From the NCBI GenBank assembly GCA_007127695.1, contig SKYW01000009.1, positions 1-14,555 on the forward strand: a stretch of DNA of 14,555 nt, read 5' to 3'. Source of the stretch: Balneolales bacterium. Lineage in GTDB: Bacteria; Bacteroidota; Rhodothermia; Balneolales; Natronogracilivirgulaceae. The stretch's first letter is position 1, and every line of letters begins with the position of its first letter. Both the position numbers and the translations under genes were made by a program. This document shows, piece after piece, positions 1 through 8,315 of this stretch. A model generated the notes under the pieces. It saw only the letters and a program-made list of their open reading frames with translations. It had not been told where the DNA came from and did no database searches.

Positions 1-1107
1 GAGCCCACCAACCACCTCGACGCCGACTCGGTGCAGTGGCTCGAACAGCACCTGGAGCGCTACGAAGGCACCGTGATCGCCATCACGCATGACCGTTATT
101 TCCTGGATAACGTGGCCGGATGGATCCTGGAGCTGGATCACGGCGAGGGCATCCCCTTCGAAGGCAACTACAGCAGCTGGCTGGAGCAGAAACGCCGCCG
201 GCTGGAGGTCGAGAAGCAGCAGAACAAAAAGCTCCAGAAGACCATCGACCGTGAGATGGAATGGATCCACACCAACCCGAAAGGGCGCACGACCAAGAGC
301 AAGGCGCGCATCACGGCCTACGAGGACCTGCTTTCTGCCAGCGAACAGGAAAAAAAGCGCGATGAGCTGGAGATCTACATCCCGCCCGGACCGCGCCTGG
401 GCGACAAGGTGATCCTGGCCAATGGCGTCTCCAAAGGGTTCGGCGACCGGCTGCTCTTCGAGAACCTGGAATTCAACCTGCCCGCCGGCGGCATCGTCGG
501 TGTCATCGGTCCGAACGGCGCCGGCAAAACCACGCTCTTCCGCATGGTCACCGGTCAGGAGCAGGCCGACAGCGGCACGTTCGAGATCGGCGAGACCGTC
601 ATGATCGGCTATGCCGACCAGAGCCGGCCCCTGGATCCGAAAAAATCGATCTGGGAGGAGATTTCCGGTGGGGTGGATACGATCAAGCTGGGCAACCGGG
701 ACATCAACTCGCGCGCCTACGTCGCCCGTTTCAACTTCAGCGGCGGCGACCAGCAGAAAAAGACCGGGCAGCTCTCCGGCGGCGAGCGCAACCGCGTCCA
801 CCTGGCCAAAACACTCCGCGAGGGCGCCAACCTGCTTCTTCTGGATGAGCCCACGAACGACCTCGACGTCCAGACACTGCGGGCCCTGGAGGATGCGTTA
901 CTGAACTTTGCGGGATGCGTTGTCGTTATCTCTCACGACCGGTGGTTCCTCGACCGTATCGCCACGCACATCCTGGCCTTTGAAGGCGACAGCATGGTGC
1001 GATGGTTTGAAGGGAACTTCCGGCAATACCAGGAGTACCGGCGCGATGTGCTGGGCATTGACGACCAGCCCAAACGCATCCAGTACAAAAAGCTCAAGCG
1101 TGACTGA
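1..1107 (+). CDS. ettA: Energy-dependent translational throttle protein EttA (ABC-F ATPase), 5'-truncated by window edge
   Basis: EttA is a cytosolic ABC-F ATPase. It binds the ribosomal E site and gates the first elongation steps according to the ATP/ADP ratio. The reading frame is open from base 1 (EPTNHLD, the end of the first ATPase domain), so about 190 N-terminal residues lie outside the window; 368 residues remain. In order they show the H-loop of domain 1 ([14 protein letters not shown]), the charged coiled arm that contacts P-site tRNA (about residues 55-110), and a complete second ATPase domain. That domain has Walker [10 protein letters not shown] at 508-534, signature LSGGE at 772-786, Walker B LLLLDEP at 832-852 and the H-loop [17 protein letters not shown]. 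The [11 protein letters not shown] linker and the C-terminal [10 protein letters not shown] are hallmarks of EttA and separate it from other ABC-F members (Uup, YheS, antibiotic-resistance types). It ends in TGA 87 bp before ispH on the same strand. Confidence 0.96.
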   Translation, partial: EPTNHLDADSVQWLEQHLERYEGTVIAITHDRYFLDNVAGWILELDHGEGIPFEGNYSSWLEQKRRRLEVEKQQNKKLQKTIDREMEWIHTNPKGRTTKSKARITAYEDLLSASEQEKKRDELEIYIPPGPRLGDKVILANGVSKGFGDRLLFENLEFNLPAGGIVGVIGPNGAGKTTLFRMVTGQEQADSGTFEIGETVMIGYADQSRPLDPKKSIWEEISGGVDTIKLGNRDINSRAYVARFNFSGGDQQKKTGQLSGGERNRVHLAKTLREGANLLLLDEPTNDLDVQTLRALEDALLNFAGCVVVISHDRWFLDRIATHILAFEGDSMVRWFEGNFRQYQEYRRDVLGIDDQPKRIQYKKLKRD

Positions 1108-1125
1108 TACCGCGCGGCGGCACCT

Positions 1126-1147
1126 CCTGTCTGACGCATCAGGCAGG
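1126..1147. repeat. Short inverted repeat between ettA and ispH
   Basis: CCTGTCTGA (1126-1134) and TCAGGCAGG (1139-1147) form a 9-bp stem with one G-U pair around a 4-base CGCA loop. It lies 19 bp past the ettA stop. No T-run follows, so it is not a classical intrinsic terminator. It may be a weak terminator, an mRNA 3'-end stabiliser, or chance. Confidence 0.35.
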
Positions 1148-1194
1148 GAACACGGCCCGCTATTTGCCAGAAATACGCAACGATACGCAAAACC

Positions 1195-2415
1195 ATGCCC
1201 AAAGATTTTCTCATCCCGGACCTGTACCGGTCCGAGATCATCAAAACCGTAAAAAATGCGCGACAGATCCTGGATCCGCGCAAGAAGGACAGGAAACCCT
1301 CTGTGCTGGACCTGGGACCGGTGCGTTTTCTCATCCCGCGTCACTTCGGTTTCTGCTACGGGGTGGAAAATGCCATTGACATCGCCTATCGCACAATAGA
1401 GGAGCATCCCGGCAAAAACATCTACCTGCTCAGCGAGATGATCCACAATCCCACGGTCAACAAGGACCTGGAAGCGCGCGGGGTCCGTTTCCTGTTCGAA
1501 ACGGACGGCACGGAGCGCATGTCGATCGAGTCGCTATCACCGGACGATATCGTCATCGTGCCGGCGTTTGGAACCACGGTTGAAATCCAGAAGAAACTCG
1601 AAAAACAGGGCATCAATCCGTATCAGTATGACACCACCTGCCCTTTTGTGATCAAGGTGTGGAAGCGGGGCAAGCAGCTGGGCTCCAAGGGATTCTCGCT
1701 TGTCATCCACGGAAAGTACCAACATGAGGAGACGCGCGCCACCTTCTCCCACAGCTCTCAGGAGGCGCCGTGCGTGGTGGTCCTGAATCCGGAGGAGGCG
1801 CACATTCTGGCTGACATCATCCTCGAAAGACGTCCACGCTCCGATTTCCAGAAGTACTTCGGGATGAAGTGCACCGACGGCTTCGATCCGGTCGAGGACA
1901 TGAAGCGCATCGGCGTGATCAACCAGACAACCATGCTGGCCACCGAGACGCGCGAGGTGATGCAGATCCTGAGGGATGCGGTCGAGGAAAAGTACGGCGT
2001 TGCGGGCCGCAAGTCTGGTCCCGATGCGGCCCCCGGTTCCGTTGCGGCCCCCGGTTCCGGCGCGCTCCCCGGCTCAGGCGACACTTCCCCTGCCGCATCT
2101 GATGCAGATTCCGGATCCATTGCGGATCCCGGGTCCGGGGCCACTCCCGAGGACAGTCCGGGCGTGGAGATGCATTTCGCCGACACCACCGACACGCTGT
2201 GTTACGCCACCAACGAGAATCAGTCGGCCACCTACGGATTGATGGAAGAGCGGGCGGATATGGCTCTGGTCGTGGGCGGATACAACTCCTCGAACACGAT
2301 GCACCTGGTGGAGTTGCTGGAAGAGCGATTCCCGGCCTATCACATCCGCGACGCCTCGGAAATCAAGTCGCGCAACGAGATACATCACTTCAACCAGTGG
2401 ATCAAGGAAGTGTAG
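1195..2415 (+). CDS. ispH: 4-hydroxy-3-methylbut-2-enyl diphosphate reductase IspH (plant/cyanobacterial type), interrupted by in-frame TAG
   Basis: IspH is the last enzyme of the MEP isoprenoid pathway. It reductively dehydroxylates HMBPP to IPP and DMAPP with a [4Fe-4S] cluster. All three cluster cysteines are visible: Cys54 (FGFCYGV), Cys149 (DTTCPFV) and Cys336 (DTLCYATNENQSA). So are the substrate-binding histidines in EMIHNPTVN and HGKYQHEET, the NQTTM threonines and NSSN at 364-367. The N-terminal extension, HGKYQHEE and the GFDP...INQTTM segment match the long plant/cyanobacterial form, not the roughly 315-residue E. coli form. Two oddities stand out. A low-complexity Pro/Ala/Gly/Ser insert occupies about residues 273-324. 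A TAG at codon 407 ends this frame before the conserved SGAS block, which continues in frame to 2604. As written, the 406-residue product lacks the serine that helps bind diphosphate and is probably not active. ATG 1195 is the first in-frame start; there is no Shine-Dalgarno sequence. Confidence 0.9.
   Translation: MPKDFLIPDLYRSEIIKTVKNARQILDPRKKDRKPSVLDLGPVRFLIPRHFGFCYGVENAIDIAYRTIEEHPGKNIYLLSEMIHNPTVNKDLEARGVRFLFETDGTERMSIESLSPDDIVIVPAFGTTVEIQKKLEKQGINPYQYDTTCPFVIKVWKRGKQLGSKGFSLVIHGKYQHEETRATFSHSSQEAPCVVVLNPEEAHILADIILERRPRSDFQKYFGMKCTDGFDPVEDMKRIGVINQTTMLATETREVMQILRDAVEEKYGVAGRKSGPDAAPGSVAAPGSGALPGSGDTSPAASDADSGSIADPGSGATPEDSPGVEMHFADTTDTLCYATNENQSATYGLMEERADMALVVGGYNSSNTMHLVELLEERFPAYHIRDASEIKSRNEIHHFNQWIKEV
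2023..2136 (+). repeat. 18-bp coding repeats inside ispH (PGS hexapeptide repeat)
   Basis: Three head-to-tail 18-bp units at 2023-2040, 2041-2058 and 2059-2076 encode DAAPGS, VAAPGS and GALPGS. A related unit at 2119-2136 encodes IADPGS, with degenerate PGS/SPA-like sequence between. The repeats stay in frame and give a flexible, uncharged linker between the NQTTM-containing domain and the third cluster cysteine of IspH. The 18-bp periodicity suggests growth by slippage. Confidence 0.85.
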
Positions 2416-2604
2416 CGCACCCGCAACTGGATGCCGAAAGCGACCGAGCCGGTCACCATCGCCATCACCTCAGGCGCCTCATGTCCGGATGCGCTGGTGG
2501 ACGAGGTGCTGCTCAAGGTGGCGTCCTATTTCGAGGGCTGCCGTCCGGTGGAAGAGGCGCTCAAGCCCTTCCGCGAAGAAGCCGCTCACTCCGGCACCAC
2601 CTGA
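2416..2604 (+). pseudogene. ispH: In-frame 3' remainder of ispH beyond the amber codon
   Basis: Directly after TAG 2413-2415 the ispH frame stays open for 62 codons to TGA 2602-2604. The translation begins RTRNWMPK and contains VTIAITSGASCPDALVDEVL. This is the conserved IspH C-terminus (NWLP...ITSGAS.PD..V), including the serine that binds the substrate diphosphate. No shift of frame is needed, so a single base change at the TAG (for example CAG or GAG to TAG) explains the split. No good independent start exists; the first ATG (2431) would give only a 57-residue fragment. The last 19 bp overlap the 3' end of the convergent ybbR-like gene. It is either a sequencing error, a recent nonsense mutation, or a readthrough codon. 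Confidence 0.85.
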
Positions 2605-3575
2605 AAATAGGAGACCCGTCGCGGCTGGATCGACCGCAGCCGCAGATCCAGTTCGTCGGTCACCGGTTCCACCCGGGGTGTCACAACGCCCGTCGTATCA
2701 CTCAAAATGTCAGAGTAATTTACAAACGCCTCGTACGGCACCATCTCCTGTGCCGTACTGAACTGGTCGATCGGAATCTGGTACCTCACAGTGAGGACCG
2801 TTGGGTTGAAGCGGATTTCCCATCCTTCCGGAACATTCCTGGCCTGCAGGGACACGCGCACTTCCCCCTCGGTGAATTCCGTCACCTGGAATGATACCCG
2901 GGCCTCGCTGACATCCCGCAGCGCAAGTCCATCCGGCTGGGTCAGCGCAACGCTCCGCTCCACCGAATTCTGCACATTCCGCAGGCGCAGCGTCTCCGTG
3001 GAAATGCTGCGAAGGGTATCGATGACCGACTGCGCGCCAATGACCGTCACACTGTCCGGCGCGACACGCACACGGCCGACAATTTCGTACTGTGGTCTGA
3101 GCTGCACATCCAAATCAGGGCGTATGGGCACCCTGATGCTGCTTTTGGGTTCCATGTTGAGGCTGATGCTAGTTGGCTCCACTTTCTGGACGGTGATGTC
3201 GGTGTAGGTCCCGATCTCTCTCTGTATGATTTCGCTGACATCCACTTCACCCTCGCTGTACGGAATGCTGATCTCGGGTGGATTGCGGTAGATTGCCAGC
3301 AGGTTCCATCCTTCCCCGCTCACGTCAACGCTGGCTTTGTCGGGAGGTTCGGAGACGAAAGCCATATCTTCGCTGTATTCCGTCACATGGAGCGGAACGC
3401 TTATGGTGTAGCTGTATTCCTTGCTCATGTTGACCAGCATCCACAGTGAAATGGCGATGAAACAGGCAATCAGGAAGACCACGGCGATTTCCCCCTTGTG
3501 CAGGTAGGTTGTTTCCGTATCGGATGTTCTGAAAATTTTGGACACCCAGTTTGTGAATCTGCTGTTGTTTGCCAT
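2586..3575 (-). CDS. YbbR-like domain protein (CdaR family), membrane anchored
   Basis: This is a 329-residue protein with one N-terminal transmembrane helix (about residues 29-50, AVVFLIACFIAISLWMLV) after a short polar cytoplasmic segment. A beta-rich extracytoplasmic region follows, with repeated YbbR-type units. Typical elements are EYSEDMAFVSEPPDKASVDVSGEG, IRVPIRPDLDVQLRPQYEIVGRVRVAPDSVTVIG, and the YFQVVPE end. In Firmicutes such proteins (CdaR) regulate the diadenylate cyclase CdaA. In Bacteroidota single-TM YbbR proteins are common but their role is less clear, and no cdaA is in this window. I chose ATG 3575 (MANNSRF) as start. An in-frame ATG at 3626 would add 17 residues, and longer starts would run into the DUF721 gene. 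It lies 112 bp after the DUF721 gene and is the last of the minus-strand run; its 3' end meets the ispH remainder. Confidence 0.8.
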   Translation of the reverse strand: MANNSRFTNWVSKIFRTSDTETTYLHKGEIAVVFLIACFIAISLWMLVNMSKEYSYTISVPLHVTEYSEDMAFVSEPPDKASVDVSGEGWNLLAIYRNPPEISIPYSEGEVDVSEIIQREIGTYTDITVQKVEPTSISLNMEPKSSIRVPIRPDLDVQLRPQYEIVGRVRVAPDSVTVIGAQSVIDTLRSISTETLRLRNVQNSVERSVALTQPDGLALRDVSEARVSFQVTEFTEGEVRVSLQARNVPEGWEIRFNPTVLTVRYQIPIDQFSTAQEMVPYEAFVNYSDILSDTTGVVTPRVEPVTDELDLRLRSIQPRRVSYFQVVPE

Positions 3576-3687
3576 GGTGGAAGAATGTGCCTGTTTTACC
3601 TGCGGACGAACTCCGTCGCCCTGCATGACTGCACGTGGATGCATTGCCGGAAAATAGCGATAATCCCGTCTAAAAACCTTATAACGA

Positions 3688-3987
3688 TCACGTTTTGATG
3701 ATAATATCGCGGACGATCTCCTCCTTGACGGCGGAGTTGAGCCGGGTTGCGATGGCGCGTCGTTGCATGTGGATTTCGTGGCGCCAGGATGGATCCGGGA
3801 CATAGAGGATCAGCCGGCTGCCCTGGAATTTCATGTCGCGCACCTGTTCGCGGATCGCCTCGCCGATCACCTCGGGCCACAGCGCCAGGATCATCCCGCG
3901 CTTGAGCGCCACCCTGTGCGGATAATCCTCGATGAATTCGTCCACCAGTTCCCTGAGCTGTCGCGGTTGTTTTCTGTAGATTGCCAT
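3688..3987 (-). CDS. DUF721 / DciA-like protein (putative replicative helicase loader)
   Basis: A 99-residue protein with the DUF721 pattern: an N-terminal basic helix (RQLRELVDEFIEDY), LWPEVIGEAIREQV, the LILYVPDPSWRHEIHMQR strand-helix segment, then an LNSAVKEEIVRDIIIK end. In several phyla that lack DnaC or DnaI, DUF721 proteins (DciA) bind the replicative helicase DnaB and help load it. The fold is related to the N-terminal domain of DnaA and the DnaX C-terminus. This version is short and holds little beyond the core domain, as is usual in Bacteroidota. It sits between recF (88 bp upstream) and the YbbR-like gene, and about 7 kb from dnaA, which fits a replication role. The family assignment is from the sequence pattern; the loader function is inference. 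It ends in TGA at 3688-3690. Confidence 0.8.
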   Translation of the reverse strand: MAIYRKQPRQLRELVDEFIEDYPHRVALKRGMILALWPEVIGEAIREQVRDMKFQGSRLILYVPDPSWRHEIHMQRRAIATRLNSAVKEEIVRDIIIKT

Positions 3988-4075
3988 GATCTGTCGAGGT
4001 TTTTTTGCGAAGTTTCGGGGGGATCACATGCGTTGATACCTGCGAGTTTGATAGCGAAGCTGGATGTGTCATTGC

Positions 4076-5218
4076 CTAAGCAACCTGTTCCACCCGGCCT
4101 TCGCTGACCTCAAACGAGGTGATATTGTTGCGGCCGTATGCCGAAAAACCGGAAATCTTGTCGGGATGCGCCGCCGTGATGAACGACTGTCCAACATGCT
4201 GGAGCAGCATCTGCATGACGGTCTCCGTCCGCTGCGGATCCAGATCGCCGAAAACATCATCCAGCAGGAACACCGGCAGATCTTCCAGTTCGTCATTGTA
4301 AAAATAGAGCTGTGCCATCTTCAGTGCCAGTGCAAAAATCCGATGCTGTCCCTGGGAGCCGAATTTGCGCAATTCCATGTCATTGAGGAAGAAGACGAGT
4401 TCGTCGCGGTGCGGACCGGTGATGGTCTGGCGGCGCTCCCGCTCGCGTTCGGCCGATTCCCGCAGGGCGGTTCGGTATTCCTTGAGGATGCGGCCGGCGT
4501 CAGGTTCGGGCTCCTCGCCGATGTCGCAGAACGTGCGGTAGGTTATGGACGGCACGAGGCCGGATCCGGCCAGTTCCTGGTGCGCCTGTTCGAGGTAGGA
4601 CTGGAATTTGCTCACAAGGGTCCCGCGCCGTGCTATGATACGTGAACCGGTCTCCGCCAGTTGACGGTCCCACGGTTCGAGCATCAGGTCGAGCTGGTCC
4701 GTTTGCATGTGCAGGTCGGCGAGAAGGCGGTTGCGCTGCCGGACGATCTTGCGGTAGCGGATGAGGTCATCCAGATAGGACGGTGAGGTCTGCGATATGA
4801 GCGAATCCAGAAAAGAGCGGCGCTCGGCGGGACCTTCGCCGGTCAGCTTCCGGTCATCCGGCGAGACGAGCACGACGGGCACCAGTCCGATCAGGTCGGC
4901 GTGGCGTTCGAGCGGACTGTCATTGACCCAGAGTTTTTTCCCCTCTCCCCGGCTGTACGAACAGGCTACTTCGAACGAACTGCGGATGCTGCCCTGGAAC
5001 GTGCCCCTGACCAGGAAAGACGGGGCCTGCTGCCGGACCACGTACATGTCGGAGCTGCTGGTGAAACTCCTTCCCATGCAAAGGTAGTGCAGGGCATCGA
5101 TCAGGTTGGTTTTGCCTGCACCGTTCGGACCGGTGATGATATTCACATGCTCTCCCCACGTGACATCGGTCTGGTCATGATTCCGAAAATTTGTGAGGGA
5201 GAGCGACGTGTTGATCAT
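4076..5218 (-). CDS. recF: DNA replication and repair protein RecF
   Basis: RecF is an SMC-like ATPase that, with RecO and RecR, loads RecA at single-strand gaps and stalled forks. The 380-residue product has the family's usual length and order. It begins with LTNFRNH, followed by Walker A GPNGAGKT at residues 30-37, the SPDDRKLTGEGPAERRSFLD region, the TGPHRDEL motif, a GQHR signature helix, and Walker B/D-loop LLDDVFGDLD around residues 318-327. The end is ITAAHPDKI plus a short tail. It ends in TAG. The ATG at 5218 lies 18 bp downstream of the RRM-protein stop, so the two are probably co-transcribed; the DUF721 gene follows 88 bp later. It is not next to dnaA/dnaN as in the classical dnaA-dnaN-recF order. 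Confidence 0.96.
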   Translation of the reverse strand: MINTSLSLTNFRNHDQTDVTWGEHVNIITGPNGAGKTNLIDALHYLCMGRSFTSSSDMYVVRQQAPSFLVRGTFQGSIRSSFEVACSYSRGEGKKLWVNDSPLERHADLIGLVPVVLVSPDDRKLTGEGPAERRSFLDSLISQTSPSYLDDLIRYRKIVRQRNRLLADLHMQTDQLDLMLEPWDRQLAETGSRIIARRGTLVSKFQSYLEQAHQELAGSGLVPSITYRTFCDIGEEPEPDAGRILKEYRTALRESAERERERRQTITGPHRDELVFFLNDMELRKFGSQGQHRIFALALKMAQLYFYNDELEDLPVFLLDDVFGDLDPQRTETVMQMLLQHVGQSFITAAHPDKISGFSAYGRNNITSFEVSEGRVEQVA

Positions 5219-5236
5219 CTGTTACATGAGACCGGA

Positions 5237-5839
5237 TCAGTCTTTTTTATCGGTATCTTCGGCTTCTTCCCCGGCCGGCTCGTGTTCTTCCTTCGCCGGT
5301 TTTTCCCCTTCCTCTACCGGTTCGTCTGCCGGTTCTTCTGCTTCCTCAGTCGGTTCTTCTGCTTCCCCGGCCGGTTCGTCTGCCGGGCTTTCCCTTTCCT
5401 CAGCCGGTTCTTCTGCTTCCCCGGCCGGTTCGTCTGCCGGGCTTTCGGCAGTAGTTTCCGCCTTTTCGCTTTCGGTTTTCGCGTCATCCCGTGATTCCTC
5501 GGCGGCGGCTGCTTTCGTATCTGTTTCCGTACCTGCTTCCGTATCTGCTTTCTGTTCATCGGAAGCGTTATCGGAATCACCGGCATTACCGTCGTCTTCT
5601 TTCGGGAGTGCTTCGTTGACGATAATGGTACGGTCAAGGAAAACGGTATTGTTCAGTTTTTCGATGGCCTGGCGGGCATCGTTCTCCTCTGCCATCTCCA
5701 CAAATCCGAAGCCGCGGGATCTGCGCGTGACCTTGTCCCGGACGATAAAGGCGTTGGTCACTTCGCCAAAGTTCTCGAAAAGTTCCTTAAGCTCATTTTG
5801 CCTGGTCTTCCATGCCAGGTTGCCTACGTAAATATTCAT
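5237..5839 (-). CDS. RNA-binding protein with single N-terminal RRM and acidic repeat tail
   Basis: A 200-residue protein. Residues 1-80 form one RNA recognition motif, with RNP2 IYVGNL at 3-8 and RNP1 RGFGFVEM at 42-49, like the small RRM (Rbp, cold-inducible) proteins of cyanobacteria and Bacteroidota. Such proteins bind single-stranded RNA and act in cold adaptation or post-transcriptional control. The remaining 120 residues are unusual: almost entirely Glu, Asp, Ala, Pro, Thr and Lys, with 18-residue repeats (ESPADEPAGEAEEP...), so disordered and strongly acidic. Many bacterial relatives instead end in a short Gly-rich or basic tail. The start at 5839 is the ATG directly preceding NIYVGN; the frame extends 30 codons upstream but that part has no RRM similarity. 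It lies downstream of the eno terminator, so it needs its own promoter, and 18 bp upstream of recF. Confidence 0.9.
   Translation of the reverse strand: MNIYVGNLAWKTRQNELKELFENFGEVTNAFIVRDKVTRRSRGFGFVEMAEENDARQAIEKLNNTVFLDRTIIVNEALPKEDDGNAGDSDNASDEQKADTEAGTETDTKAAAAEESRDDAKTESEKAETTAESPADEPAGEAEEPAEERESPADEPAGEAEEPTEEAEEPADEPVEEGEKPAKEEHEPAGEEAEDTDKKD
5285..5446 (-). repeat. 54-bp tandem repeat encoding acidic 18-residue units in the RRM protein
   Basis: Three adjacent 54-bp units lie at 5393-5446, 5339-5392 and 5285-5338 (first to last in the protein). The first two are almost identical at the DNA level over 42 bp (5405-5446 versus 5351-5392); the third is degenerate. They encode ESPADEPAGEAEEPAEER, ESPADEPAGEAEEPTEEA and EEPADEPVEEGEKPAKEE. 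Near identity of the first two suggests a recent duplication and likely copy-number variation between strains. Confidence 0.9.
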
Positions 5840-5876
5840 GGTGTGTATCCTAATATATACGGTTGATTTGTCAGTG

Positions 5877-5892
5877 CCCGGAGATGTCCGGG
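5877..5892. repeat. Perfect 6-bp inverted repeat upstream of the RRM gene
   Basis: CCCGGA, then GATG, then TCCGGG form a small hairpin or dyad 38-53 bp upstream of the RRM start, between the eno terminator and that gene. It could be an operator or part of a structured 5' leader. Nearer the gene, TATATTAG (minus strand, about 5848-5855) is one base from the Bacteroidota -7 element TAnnTTTG, but I see no matching -33 TTG at the right distance. Confidence 0.35.
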
Positions 5893-5909
5893 GCAATGAT
5901 TCCCAATAT

Positions 5910-5945
5910 AAAAAAAGCAGGCCGCGCATAAAAGCGGCCTGCTTT
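5910..5945 (-). terminator. Rho-independent terminator of eno
   Basis: On the minus strand AAAGCAGGCCGC (5945-5934) pairs perfectly over 12 bp with GCGGCCTGCTTT (5925-5914) around an 8-base loop, and the T-run continues to 5910, giving seven T in all. It lies 124 bp after the enolase stop codon, in the right direction for eno, and separates it from the RRM-recF run. Confidence 0.92.
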
Positions 5946-6069
5946 CAAATCCGGAGCGTTGCATGTTGCGGCGGCAGCCTTTTTACGGCGTCATTAGCCC
6001 GATGCAGGGACTTCATCACCTGCTCCGGCCGTTGCCGTTCGGCCTCAGCCACAATTCCGGTCCAACCGG

Positions 6070-7629
<1,560 letters not shown>

Positions 7630-7632
<3 letters not shown>

Positions 7633-8307
7633 CAGCCAGCTTACTTGTTTGATATCGACGGAACCTTGCTCAAAGTCAGGCACAAGGTCAACCGGACGCT
7701 CATCCAGCGGATCCTGGAGCGCTTCGGGTTCAACCACATCGACGTGGCCGGACTTGATTTTGCCGGCAAGACGGACCGCGACATTTTTTCCGAACTGCTG
7801 AAACAGCCCGACGACGACATGTTCCACCAGGTAAAACAACTCTACCTGCAGGAGCTGGAGCGCAACCTGTCCGCCAGAGATATCCACGTGTACAACGGGG
7901 TGCACGACAGTCTGGACTATCTGCAGGAAAGGGCGGCATGGACCGGGTTGCTGACGGGTAATTTTGCGCGGGCCGCCAAGATCAAACTGGCGGCTACCGG
8001 ACTGCTGGAGCGGTTCCGGTTCGGGGCGTTCGGCGATGACCATCATGATCGCAACGAACTCCCTCCCAGTGCTTTCGAGGAGCTTGTCCGTCATTCCGGC
8101 GAGCCGTTCCGTCCCTCCGACCTGATCATCATCGGGGACACGCCCCGGGATGTGGAATGCGCGCGGTCATTTGGTTCGGTTGCCGTGGCGGTGGCAACCG
8201 GTTCTTATTCGTACGAAGAGCTCACCGACTGTCGCGCCGACTCCGTGTTGCACTCGCTTGAGGAGTTTCCGGAGTGGAACGAGCGGTATATGGCATCACG
8301 TGCCTGA
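7630..8307 (+). CDS. HAD-superfamily hydrolase (phosphoglycolate phosphatase-like)
   Basis: A 225-residue Rossmann-fold phosphatase. Motif I is FDIDGTL with nucleophile Asp8 and acid/base Asp10. A helical cap follows (about residues 15-90). Motif II is LLTGN with Thr109. The basic motif III residue is probably Arg141 in GDDHHDRNELPP, where many relatives have Lys. Motif IV is IIIGDTPRDVECA with Asp170 and Asp174. The cap type and GDTPRDV motif resemble phosphoglycolate phosphatase and other small-metabolite HADs; the true substrate cannot be read from sequence. It is a single gene, divergent from eno, ending 8 bp from the convergent beta-barrel gene. The start ATG is preceded in frame, 12 bp upstream, by an ATG followed directly by TGA. 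Confidence 0.88.
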
Positions 8308-8315
8308 TGCCTGTC

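Noticed and set aside
1195..2604. Genome-wide reassignment of TAG (for example to Gln or pyrrolysine) as explanation of the ispH stop
   Set aside because: TAG serves as the natural stop of recF, the beta-barrel gene and folK in the same window at the expected protein ends.
2199..2894. 231-codon plus-strand frame across the ispH end and the YbbR gene
   Set aside because: It overlaps the conserved ispH tail in a different frame and the YbbR gene on the opposite strand; the protein is Arg/Gly/His-rich noise.
3596..4072. 158-codon minus-strand frame overlapping the DUF721 gene
   Set aside because: It is in another frame on the same strand as the conserved DUF721 gene and the translation is low-complexity without a recognisable pattern.
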